This document shows, piece after piece, positions 44,871 through 52,425 of a DNA stretch of 64,000 nt; position 1 is the stretch's first letter; every line of letters starts with the position of its first letter. The notes below the pieces were generated by a model. That model did no database searches and was not told the origin of the DNA. It saw only the letters and a list, made by a program, of their open reading frames with translations. The translations under genes were made by a program, and so were the position numbers. This DNA comes from Lunatibacter salilacus. Lineage in GTDB: Bacteria > Bacteroidota > Bacteroidia > Cytophagales > Cyclobacteriaceae. The stretch spans positions 130,128-194,127 of the forward strand of contig NZ_VOLC01000012.1 of NCBI RefSeq assembly GCF_009797935.1, written 5' to 3'.

Positions 44871-45398
44871 ATGAAAATCATACCAATTCTATCCCTACTT
44901 GTTTTAATTTTCGCTTCATGCCAGTCAGAAGACGAAAAGTATACGGCAAATAGTATATCCTATGATCTTTTTCAATCAAGCGATTTTGACTACCAAGGTG
45001 TTGCCCAAATCAGAGAGTTGATAAATGGGAAGGTTGAGATTACGGTTAAACTGAACGGGGCTTCTTCAACAGATGCCTATTATTTTCCGGCCCACCTTCA
45101 TTTTGGTTCCTATGACAGGCCGGATGCAGACGTTGCCTTTTTCTTGAATCCCATTGATATCAGAACGCTTGAAAGCACTACGATCCTTGGAACGCTCTCA
45201 AACAGCACGGAATTGGACTTTTCATCTTTCAGAAAATTTGACGGGCACCTGAAAATTCATCTAGCCGATGAAGGTCCCGATTATTCTGTCATATTGGCGA
45301 CTGGAAATATTGGGAAAAATGAAAACAGCATTGAAAGCTTTAGTAGGGAACAACTTTCGATTTGTGTGCCATTCTATCCTAACCAGACAAATTTATAA
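44871..45398 (+). CDS. CHRD-like lipoprotein of unknown function
   Basis: 175 residues with a lipoprotein signal ('SLLVLIFASCQSE'). The mature protein reads 'YQGVAQIRELINGKVEITVK', 'AYYFPAHLHFGSYDRPDADV', 'TILGTLSNSTELDFSSF' and 'FDGHLKIHLADEGPDYSVIL', a beta-rich pattern with 'HLHxG', resembling CHRD-type (chordin-like) or Cu/Zn-SOD-like envelope proteins. No catalytic metal site can be assigned with confidence. Divergent from the ligase-helicase operon. Its true operon partners, if any, are not visible; the next 600 bases are non-coding. Confidence 0.75.
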   Translation: MKIIPILSLLVLIFASCQSEDEKYTANSISYDLFQSSDFDYQGVAQIRELINGKVEITVKLNGASSTDAYYFPAHLHFGSYDRPDADVAFFLNPIDIRTLESTTILGTLSNSTELDFSSFRKFDGHLKIHLADEGPDYSVILATGNIGKNENSIESFSREQLSICVPFYPNQTNL

Positions 45399-45518
45399 CC
45401 AAAGAATAGTAGAATTAGGCACTTCCTCAATTCTCGAAATCTATGAACTATAATGATTCACCGCTTTTCTAAAGAGAAAACCCGCCACCGACGATCATTT
45501 ACTCAATTCCAGTTTTAG

Positions 45519-45630
45519 TTTAGCAAAAAAGACCACGAAGGACACAAAGAAGGCACAAAGAACACAAAGTTTTGCTAAAAAATCCTCCGTGTCCTCTTTG
45601 TAATCTCCGTGTTCTCCGTGGTTCTATTTA
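45519..45630. repeat. Long imperfect hairpin built from CACAAAG-like words
   Basis: Left arm 45532-45569 (accacgaaggacacaaag...) and right arm about 45583-45622 (ctccgtgtcctctttg...ctccgtggtt) are imperfect reverse complements; internal direct repeats GGACACAAAGAA/GGCACAAAGAA occur. TTTAGCAAAA and TTTTGCTAAA bracket the left arm. This element type recurs in intergenic DNA of many Bacteroidota. Apart from it, the 604 bases between 45399 and 46002 are AT-rich with nothing recognised. Confidence 0.75.
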
Positions 45631-46002
45631 AAAATTGACTTTGAAGGTCAAATTAAGTAACATGGATTAATCGTTGAGTTTTTGTTGGGATCATTTGGTG
45701 GCATGTAGTATTGAATAAAAGCCTAATTCAAAAGAATATTTTTTGTTTAAGAGTTTTTTTGGTTTTTAAACACATTCAAAGAATTTATTTTTTTGAGGTT
45801 TAGTAATTCGACCAAACTTTTATCTATTGACCATTAGCTGCTTAGGTGGTTTTCTTCCCGATTTCTACAAACATGTATTTTTGAATTCCCGCCTTATACT
45901 GCTTAATACAATTAAAAATTTTATTTGTTTATCGCAAAAACTTAGAATGACAGCAAACAAATCTGTTTAACAAATGTTAACTATATATTAAACAAGATAG
46001 GA

Positions 46003-46212
46003 ATGGGAAATCATAAAAAATTCAGTTTGTTGATTTGCTTCTTTCTCATAGTCAATCAAGACATAATCGGAAACAGGCAATTTGAAGAAAGTCAGGAATC
46101 TATTGTCACCATTCAGTCTAAATCTATAAAAAGTGAAGACCATTTAAAAGTGGGTTCAATAAAATCCTCCAGTTTTCTCCACCTTCCCCACACATCCATT
46201 TACCTGAAATAA
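46003..46212 (+). CDS. Possible small secreted peptide (69 codons), unknown
   Basis: Starts ATG with a purine-rich 'gatagga' just upstream, and encodes a hydrophobic N-terminal segment ('KKFSLLICFFLIVNQ') followed by a polar tail rich in Ser and Lys. It ends 24 bases before a strong hairpin terminator, which supports its being a real transcript end. No homologous family was recognised. Alternatively the terminator serves only the opposite-strand DUF4625 gene. Confidence 0.35.
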   Translation: MGNHKKFSLLICFFLIVNQDIIGNRQFEESQESIVTIQSKSIKSEDHLKVGSIKSSSFLHLPHTSIYLK

Positions 46213-46235
46213 GTTAAGCCAATTATACCATAATG

Positions 46236-46265
46236 AAAAAGGGGGCAGAAGCCCCCATTTTTTTT
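46236..46265. terminator. Bidirectional terminator
   Basis: GGGGGC - AGAA - GCCCCC stem flanked by A tract on the left and T tract on the right. It can serve both the possible small plus-strand gene and the minus-strand DUF4625 gene ending at 46304. Confidence 0.88.
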
Positions 46266-46303
46266 ATTGAATATTTCCGTCAGAAATTCTATATTGAAAT
46301 ATT

Positions 46304-47263
46304 TCAATCTTCAATGTGCACTTCGTAGAGCAGCCTGGTTATATTTCCTCCTGTGTCTTCTACCCAAATGATCAAATCCAAGTGATCTTCATTTGCTGGA
46401 ATAACAATTGCATTTTCTCCGGTAAATATTTCGGATAGATTAAGTTCGGTAGCACTAGGTAAATCTGGTCCGGACATTCCTTCTCTCCAAGTAGAAGATC
46501 CCCACATTTTTTCATAAAAGTCACCTTCCTCAGCCACTCTGGCACTTGCACTGTGTTCATCGTCGTGGCCATGGTCATCCTCTTCAGTCAGTCTTACCCA
46601 AAGAAATTTTAGATCAGTGCTTAATTGATGATCAGTTTTTCGAATAAAGCCATCCAACTCCAAAGGCTCTCCAGCCTCACCTTCCAACTCCCCATCATGA
46701 AGATTTGCAATGCTGATTTGCGGGGCATATGGAGTCTGAAGATAAAATGTAGCCAGGTAATTGGAATTATCACCAAAACTTGTCTGATTTCCATGTACAT
46801 CGATGGCTTGAATAGAAAAATCATAGGGTCCGGCCAGCACGTTTCCAGAAACTCTTGAGGAATTTCCTCCCCAGTAAATATCAGTACCCGGTCCATCCAC
46901 ACTCACCCGGGTGGCTCCTTGGGGAAACCTAAAGTCAGGATTTGCAGCATCAGGAGAATAAATATCATCAACATCAAGCCGCTCAAAATCTGTCTGAATT
47001 CTTCCGTGTGTATGCCCGTCAAATGAACTGTGAATGTCTACCCTAATCTGGGCGATTCCAGATGGGTCATCCACCCCAAACCTGACGTGAAGATGATCTT
47101 TGGTAGCCGGATTGACTTCTTCCTCCATAGGACGAACTGCATCTCTGCCATCCGCTGTTCCAATCACAGGGGCTTCAAGGTCTCTGATTTGATCGTCGTC
47201 GGTTTCGCAGGAATATGCTAAAAAGGAGGCTCCGAGTAGTAAGTATAACAGTGGCTTTTTCAT
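46304..47263 (-). CDS. DUF4625 His-rich lipoprotein, probable partner of the TonB receptor
   Basis: 319 residues with lipoprotein signal ('LLLGASFLAYSCETD'). DUF4625 features: 'EEVNPATKDHLHVRFGVDDP', 'SGIAQIRVDIHSSFDGHTHG', 'VLAGPYDFSIQAIDVHGNQT' and 'DHLDLIIWVEDTGGNITRLL', an Ig-like beta-rich fold. A His/Asp/Glu-rich loop ('EEDDHGHDDEHSASA') looks suited to metal binding. It lies 94 bases downstream of a TonB-dependent receptor gene and has an 18-bp promoter-proximal sequence shared with it (47295-47312), so both are likely controlled together. Inferred role: surface or periplasmic metal capture; untested. Confidence 0.85.
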   Translation of the reverse strand: MKKPLLYLLLGASFLAYSCETDDDQIRDLEAPVIGTADGRDAVRPMEEEVNPATKDHLHVRFGVDDPSGIAQIRVDIHSSFDGHTHGRIQTDFERLDVDDIYSPDAANPDFRFPQGATRVSVDGPGTDIYWGGNSSRVSGNVLAGPYDFSIQAIDVHGNQTSFGDNSNYLATFYLQTPYAPQISIANLHDGELEGEAGEPLELDGFIRKTDHQLSTDLKFLWVRLTEEDDHGHDDEHSASARVAEEGDFYEKMWGSSTWREGMSGPDLPSATELNLSEIFTGENAIVIPANEDHLDLIIWVEDTGGNITRLLYEVHIED

Positions 47264-47294
47264 GGTAATTAAAGTTTATTAATCAATGTTGCAA

Positions 47295-47312
47295 ATGCAA
47301 ATATGTTGCAAT
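47295..47312 (-). promoter_or_regulatory. Candidate operator upstream of the DUF4625 gene
   Basis: Minus-strand ATTGCAACATATTTGCAT, 31 bases from the start codon. It matches 15 of 18 bases with the site at 49767-49784. Two TTGCA words are spaced 11 bp apart (one helical turn); an additional TTGCA lies closer to the gene. Confidence 0.55.
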
Positions 47313-47356
47313 AATATAACATCTTCGCTTATTGGCCAAGAAAAAATAGATATTTA

Positions 47357-49729
47357 TTAATGTTTTATCCCGATGGGTATTTTGAGACTCAGGCTAATAT
47401 TCCTTCCCTGCTCGGGAAGATTTAGTAGTCGATATCTACTTAAATGGTTGAAATAAAAGGTATTTGTTAAGTTTTGACCACTAAGTTGGAACTTAAGTGG
47501 TTGCTTCCAAAGTAGGGTTCGCCATCCCAAACCCCCTTCTAGTAATTGATATCCATCTGTGGTACGTTCGTTTCTGTCGACCCGATTCTGCTGTGCCGCG
47601 TACCTATATTCAAGAAAAACAAAAAGATTCTGCGCAACTTGCCCTAGATTAGGGATTTTATATTCCACGCCGCCCAAAAAACTCAAAGGGGGAGTGAGTG
47701 GAAGGGGCAGCCGTGTTTCCAGGTTAAAATTATAAATATATTCGGCGGCAAAAGAAACACTCAAATTTGGAAAAACTATCCAATCTGCTTTGATCTCCCC
47801 ACCTGTAAAAACAGCATTATGTTGCCGGTATTCCCAAGCTGTACTTGACCCTGGGAGTCTGGAAAAACTTCCCGTAGGAGCCAAATAAATAAAGTCTTGA
47901 TAATAACCCCAAAAGGGGCTGAGGCCAAGAAGAAAGTTTCTTTTCGAATAGGAATAGTTTGCATCTACCTGATAGCTGCGTTCGGAAACTAAATCCGCAT
48001 TCCCGATTTCATGCCGGAAATTTCCATGGTGAATACCATTGGTTGATAATTCGATGGGGGTAGGCATTCTGAAGCTACTTCCCAAATTTAATTTCAAATT
48101 ATGGTGTGTATTTAATATCCATGACATTCCCGATGACCCACTTAAATTATAAAAAGTACGTGCAATGTCTGGGTTTCTTTGGTCAAATTGTCCAGTAGGG
48201 GTTAACCGCTCATAGATCGGCTGTAAATGCTCTTGAATGATATGCCGCCCACCATCGGCACGCAGGCCTGCATTTACAATGAAATTATCCTTCCATCGGT
48301 ACTCATGAAAATAGAAAATTCCTCCTTGTAAACTGGTAAAATTTGGAAGTAAAAACTCAAAGCCTCCTTGATTGTTAACCATATAAGAAGATTGAATTCC
48401 TAAAATGGTTTGATTTTTATCATCAACATGTTTGTTGTACCGCAAGTTGGCGGTATAGGTATCAAGGTAAAGCCCCAAGGCTAGATTTCCTTCAGATGTC
48501 GGGCCAACACCATGGGCGTGGGGAAGTGATTCCTCCAACCTGCGGTTATTTTGGTAACCCAGATCTATTTCCAGCCAGTTTCGATTATGTTGTATGGTGG
48601 TATTGGATATTATTTTTAGGTGTTTATTGTCCTGCCTCGGATAGTCTATACCACGGTTGTCCCCATTATGACGCAAACTGTACGCAGTGGGAATACCGAC
48701 GGCACCGGTAAAGATTCCAGCTTGTTGGCTAAATTGCGAAACGGTGAGGGTTGATTTTCCCCAATCTTTCCTGACACCTCCCATTAAAGAAAAATGGCGC
48801 TCTTTGCCTGCTGTGTTTTTTAGCCGATTTTCATACACGGGAAGTACAAATCCGGCATAGTTAAACTGATCGGTAGGAACCCGGTAATCCTGAAAATCCT
48901 GTGCAGTAAAACGCGCCTTGAAGACTACATCCTTTTCGTTGCCTTCCACCATGGCGGTATTTCCATACATGGCATTATTGCTTCTGTAGCTACTAACTAC
49001 ATGGCCCCTTATTTCACCAAGTTCAGGAAGGGCTCCCGGAGCGATATTTATCACTCCTGCCATCCCGTCAGAGCCATAGATAAGCGATGCAGGTCCTTTG
49101 ATCACTTCTACACGGTCTACATCAAAGGGATCAATTTCAAGGCCATGGTCCGCACCCCATTGCTGCCCTTCCTGCTTGATTCCCCTGTCATTTACCATTA
49201 TCCGGTTAAAGCTCATGCCTCTGATTACAGGCTTACTGATGCCTACACCCGTGTTAATGGTGCTGATCCCGGGAAGTTTTTCCAGCGCATTGGCAAAGGT
49301 ACCCGTATTGTTTTTTTCAATATAATCCCTGTCAATGACTTCTATACTTTGGGATTGTTCTACTGGGCCATTTTTGAAAGGATTAGCCTCAATGGTCAGC
49401 GACTGTAGAGTTATTGCCGACTCAAGCATGGTAATAGAAAGACGTACATCTTCCGATTGGACCCTTATATTTTCAGTCTGAGACCTATATCCCAAATGGG
49501 TAAAGTGAAAATGGTAGGTGCCGGGTCGAAGATTCGGTATGGAAAAGTTTCCGTCTATATCGGCTATCGCTCCTTTCCCCAGTTCATGAATATGGATATG
49601 GGCCATCAGAGGATCCCCTTTTTCTCCTTTCACCGTTCCAAAAACGATATAGTTTTGCGACTGCTGCGCAAACCCGACATAGGGACCGATGGCTATTAAA
49701 ACCACTAGAAGAAATGGTAGAATTTTCAA
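47357..49729 (-). CDS. TonB-dependent outer-membrane receptor (ZnuD-like, probable metal uptake)
   Basis: 790 residues with signal peptide ('AIGPYVGFAQQ'). Carboxypeptidase-regulatory-like domain at about 23-105 ('GDPLMAHIHIHELGKGAIAD', 'NLRPGTYHFHFTHLGYRSQT'), plug domain ('NTGTFANALEKLPGISTINT', 'GSDGMAGVINIAPGALPELG'), then a 22-strand barrel ending 'LLNLPEQGRNISLSLKIPIG'. The C-terminal 'LTNTFYFNHLSRYRLLNLPE' resembles zinc-type receptors such as ZnuD. No SusD neighbour is present; instead a His-rich DUF4625 lipoprotein follows. Metal import is inferred from that pairing and from His-rich stretches, not proven. Confidence 0.88.
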   Translation of the reverse strand: MKILPFLLVVLIAIGPYVGFAQQSQNYIVFGTVKGEKGDPLMAHIHIHELGKGAIADIDGNFSIPNLRPGTYHFHFTHLGYRSQTENIRVQSEDVRLSITMLESAITLQSLTIEANPFKNGPVEQSQSIEVIDRDYIEKNNTGTFANALEKLPGISTINTGVGISKPVIRGMSFNRIMVNDRGIKQEGQQWGADHGLEIDPFDVDRVEVIKGPASLIYGSDGMAGVINIAPGALPELGEIRGHVVSSYRSNNAMYGNTAMVEGNEKDVVFKARFTAQDFQDYRVPTDQFNYAGFVLPVYENRLKNTAGKERHFSLMGGVRKDWGKSTLTVSQFSQQAGIFTGAVGIPTAYSLRHNGDNRGIDYPRQDNKHLKIISNTTIQHNRNWLEIDLGYQNNRRLEESLPHAHGVGPTSEGNLALGLYLDTYTANLRYNKHVDDKNQTILGIQSSYMVNNQGGFEFLLPNFTSLQGGIFYFHEYRWKDNFIVNAGLRADGGRHIIQEHLQPIYERLTPTGQFDQRNPDIARTFYNLSGSSGMSWILNTHHNLKLNLGSSFRMPTPIELSTNGIHHGNFRHEIGNADLVSERSYQVDANYSYSKRNFLLGLSPFWGYYQDFIYLAPTGSFSRLPGSSTAWEYRQHNAVFTGGEIKADWIVFPNLSVSFAAEYIYNFNLETRLPLPLTPPLSFLGGVEYKIPNLGQVAQNLFVFLEYRYAAQQNRVDRNERTTDGYQLLEGGLGWRTLLWKQPLKFQLSGQNLTNTFYFNHLSRYRLLNLPEQGRNISLSLKIPIGIKH

Positions 49730-49766
49730 GGAAGAGGAGATATTCAGATATGCAATAAAGTTTCAG

Positions 49767-49784
49767 ATGCAAAGGTATTGCAAT
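49767..49784 (-). promoter_or_regulatory. Candidate operator upstream of the TonB receptor gene
   Basis: Minus-strand ATTGCAATACCTTTGCAT, 37 bases from the start codon; two TTGCA words 11 bp apart. Same layout as the site before the DUF4625 gene, with 15 of 18 bases identical. Confidence 0.55.
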
Positions 49785-49885
49785 ATTTCAATAGATACAA
49801 AAAGTGAGGAGGTATTGTAATCCAATAATGGCAAAAAACAGACCTGCTAAAACCCCTTGATAAAAAAAAAATCTACTATCATAGA

Positions 49886-50101
49886 TCAAATAGACTTTTT
49901 AATTCCATCTATTAAATAAGTAAGACCGTTTAACCTTATTTCATACATGGTTTGCATCCACATGCCCAATTTCCCAGGGGGAAATCCCTGTCGATTAAAC
50001 CAAACCAGGTAATGCTCTGGTAAGTCGCAGATAAGTTTGTCCTTGTACTTTCCAAAGGGCATTTTTTGGGTAACAATTTCAATCAGTATATGCTTGTCCA
50101 T
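49886..50101 (-). CDS. DUF3820 family protein
   Basis: 71 residues. 'EIVTQKMPFGKYKDKLICDL' and 'PEHYLVWFNRQGFPPGKLG' match the short DUF3820 family (PF12843), which has the pattern 'MPFGKYKGxxLxDLPExYLxWF'. Length is normal for the family. Function unknown; some homologues occur fused to or near exonuclease-type proteins. It lies downstream of a hairpin terminator and is probably transcribed separately from the upstream membrane-protein gene. Confidence 0.85.
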   Translation of the reverse strand: MDKHILIEIVTQKMPFGKYKDKLICDLPEHYLVWFNRQGFPPGKLGMWMQTMYEIRLNGLTYLIDGIKKSI

Positions 50102-50119
50102 GTGATTTATTTGGAAACA

Positions 50120-50144
50120 GAAAAAGGCCCTATAATGGGCCTTT
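50120..50144 (-). terminator. Terminator after the small membrane protein gene
   Basis: Stem AAAGGCCC / GGGCCTTT with loop TATAAT at 50123-50144; the minus-strand transcript continues into a T run. It begins 11 bases after the stop codon at 50155. Confidence 0.8.
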
Positions 50145-50154
50145 GTGATTTATA

Positions 50155-50586
50155 TCAATTTAACCAAGCAGCCCAAGGTATTCGGCTTAAGATCAGAACG
50201 AGTCCGACACCATAGAACATATAAATACTTCGGAAGCGATTTCGGCTATCTGTTAATTTTTTAGCCCGGCTGTAACCGACTGTTATCACTGCTACCGCAA
50301 TGATGTTAATAATCGGATGTTCCAAAGCATACAGCCGACTCATGGAGTCTGACATTGTTTCACCACTTAAGTTTGCAAACCCTAGTGGGCTCAGAAAATA
50401 CAAAACCAGCCCGATTACCAGTTGCAGGTGTGCGGGAATCAGTCCAAATAGTCCAAACTTCCTGTCTTTCTCCTCAAATGATCGGCCACTCAGCGCTCCT
50501 ATCAAAGCATATACAAAACTGAAAATAATTCCCAACAATGCTAAATAAGCCAGAAAGGAGTGAAGGTGTTGAAATCCTGTTGTCAT
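50155..50586 (-). CDS. Four-helix inner-membrane protein, unknown
   Basis: 143 residues with four hydrophobic segments (about 9-30, 48-68, 88-108, 120-140). N-terminal 'FQHLHSFLAYLALLGIIFSF' places two His near the first helix, 'GLIPAHLQLVIGLVLYFLSP' another in helix two, and 'ALEHPIINIIAVAVITVGYS' another in helix three; this spacing resembles small cytochrome b or CopD-like membrane proteins and could bind haem. It is a conserved Bacteroidota family without an established function. Monocistronic, bounded by a terminator. Confidence 0.7.
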   Translation of the reverse strand: MTTGFQHLHSFLAYLALLGIIFSFVYALIGALSGRSFEEKDRKFGLFGLIPAHLQLVIGLVLYFLSPLGFANLSGETMSDSMSRLYALEHPIINIIAVAVITVGYSRAKKLTDSRNRFRSIYMFYGVGLVLILSRIPWAAWLN

Positions 50587-50816
50587 GATTGATTGCGTTT
50601 ATGAATTAGCTAAATAAAGAAAAAATATTGAGATTTATTCGGTTAATGCGGGGATTGTTGGTTGAAAACAAATAATTTATTAAAGGTCAGCAGGGAATTT
50701 TTTCTAATTTCGCGTTCTCTTTCAGGTCGGATTAGAATTCTTTGAAAGAATATCCAAACTAAATCACCCAGAAGGCCAATAAAGTTACTGAAAATTTTCT
50801 TTGATTTTCCTTATTT

Positions 50817-52094
50817 ATGAACTACATACCTTTTATTAAAGCCAATAGCAAATTACTTTCATTCGGACTCTTGATGACCTGTTTGTCGGGATATGGGCAA
50901 ACCTATTTGTTAGCGCTGTATGTACCGTTTCTGATTGAGGAATTTTCACTACAAAATGCCCAAATCAGTATCTATTACATGGTGGCAACAATTGCAAGTG
51001 CCTTGGTCCTGCCCCAGCTCGGCAAGCTAATCGACACTGTTCGGCTAAAACCGTATACCCTAGTGTCTACATTTGTATTTGTCGTCGCCATGGTTACTAT
51101 GAGTTATGTTCAACATTGGTTTGTTATTGTTTTGGCATTCTTCGGGCTGAGGATTGCAGGACAGGGACTTTTTAGCCATATATCCATGACCTCCATGTCC
51201 AAATACTTTGACAAGGGGAGGGGAAAGGCAATTAGCTTGGCTTCGTTGGGACATCCCTTCGGTCAAGCCATACTTCCAGTAATGGTGGTCGGCATTATTG
51301 GCTTGGTAGGTTGGCGGGCCTCCTTGCTGGTGAATGCAGGACTGGTATTGGTGATCGTTCCCGTGTTTTTATATTTTTTTATAAATGAGGACAAGCTAGT
51401 GATTCATGAGAAATCTGGAAAGAACAAAAATGAACTGACAAAGAACGTTTCTTCATGGCAAATTATGAAATCCAAGGCCTTTCTGCTGCTTGCTCCCAAT
51501 ATGTTTGTCCTGTCTTTCACCATTACCGGACTGTTCTTTTATCAATTTGCCATAGCGGATTTTAAAGACTGGTCCCTGCAGTGGATGGCAATCGGCTTGA
51601 CATTTTATGCTATCGCGGGGTCTGTCGCCATTTTGTTTGCAGGCCCGTTAATTGATAAATACACAGCCCGAAGATTTTTCCCATTTTACCTTATCCCATT
51701 TATGATTGCCATTGGTTTTATATGGATTTTTCCCCAGTCATGGGTGATTTTCCCCTATATGATTCTGATGGGTGTTTCCGCAGGTCTGGGTAATGCCATT
51801 ATGTCCGCCTTGCAAGTTGAGCTTTTTGGAGCTTCCTATATAGGAAAGGTTAGAAGTTTGTTCGCTTCCATCATGGTGCTGAGTTCTGCGGTCGGACCGG
51901 CGGTATATGGTATTGTTGTCGATGCGGGGTATTCATTTGATATGTTGTTCATTTTCTCAATTATACTGATGTTCCTGGTTATTGCTCAGTCATTTCGGAT
52001 CATACCTAATTTTACCTATGCAAAAATGAAATACAAGTTTAAAAACCGCCACCGTAGATTTGATTTTTTTCATATCTTTAATCTAAAACATTAA
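50817..52094 (+). CDS. Major facilitator superfamily transporter
   Basis: 425 residues with about twelve hydrophobic segments and a central cytoplasmic loop near residue 200 ('INEDKLVIHEKSGKNKNELT'). The N-terminal half has 'SGYGQTYLLALYVPFLIEEF' and 'MVATIASALVLPQLGKLIDT', the latter containing the MFS loop 2-3 motif (GKLxDxxR-like). 'MTSMSKYFDKGRGKAISLAS' matches loop 4-5 of oxalate/monocarboxylate-type MFS proteins. Substrate not identifiable. The Lys/Arg-rich C-terminus is cytoplasmic. No neighbouring pathway gene on the same strand apart from a small membrane protein. Confidence 0.88.
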   Translation: MNYIPFIKANSKLLSFGLLMTCLSGYGQTYLLALYVPFLIEEFSLQNAQISIYYMVATIASALVLPQLGKLIDTVRLKPYTLVSTFVFVVAMVTMSYVQHWFVIVLAFFGLRIAGQGLFSHISMTSMSKYFDKGRGKAISLASLGHPFGQAILPVMVVGIIGLVGWRASLLVNAGLVLVIVPVFLYFFINEDKLVIHEKSGKNKNELTKNVSSWQIMKSKAFLLLAPNMFVLSFTITGLFFYQFAIADFKDWSLQWMAIGLTFYAIAGSVAILFAGPLIDKYTARRFFPFYLIPFMIAIGFIWIFPQSWVIFPYMILMGVSAGLGNAIMSALQVELFGASYIGKVRSLFASIMVLSSAVGPAVYGIVVDAGYSFDMLFIFSIILMFLVIAQSFRIIPNFTYAKMKYKFKNRHRRFDFFHIFNLKH

Positions 52095-52177
52095 GCACCA
52101 AAATTATAGGTTTTCACCGTTTAGAAAGTTTTGAGTTTTCCAACCCTTTCCCTACCTTTAGGAAATACATTAAAAGC

Positions 52178-52402
52178 ATGGAAGTTCTCCTTACCTTATT
52201 CATTTTCACGGTATCCTACAGCCTTCTTTTTCTCTCATTTTTTCCGGTGCGCTCGTTAAAACGCATTCAAAATTTAACTGAAAGCCCAAAAGAGAGTCAA
52301 TCTTACAGACAATATAATCTGACTTGGCCTTATTTTCTCTCGTTTCTGGGTGGGTATGTTGTAGCCACTGTGATGGTTTATATCATTTGGGATTGGATAT
52401 AA
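52178..52402 (+). CDS. Small two-helix membrane protein, unknown
   Basis: 74 residues: an N-terminal membrane segment ('LLTLFIFTVSYSLLFLSFF'), a basic linker ('PVRSLKRIQNLTESPKESQS') and a second segment near the C-terminus ('FLSFLGGYVVATVMVYIIW'). It is 83 bases after the MFS gene and 23 bases from the convergent argH stop. No family recognised. The clear two-segment layout makes it more believable than a chance frame. Confidence 0.5.
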   Translation: MEVLLTLFIFTVSYSLLFLSFFPVRSLKRIQNLTESPKESQSYRQYNLTWPYFLSFLGGYVVATVMVYIIWDWI

Positions 52403-52425
52403 AGAAATAGCCAAAACAGGTTATT

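Noticed and set aside
44708-44953. 81-codon frame between the ligase and the CHRD-like gene
   Set aside because: Antisense to the ligase start and overlaps the real lipoprotein gene; no signal or family.
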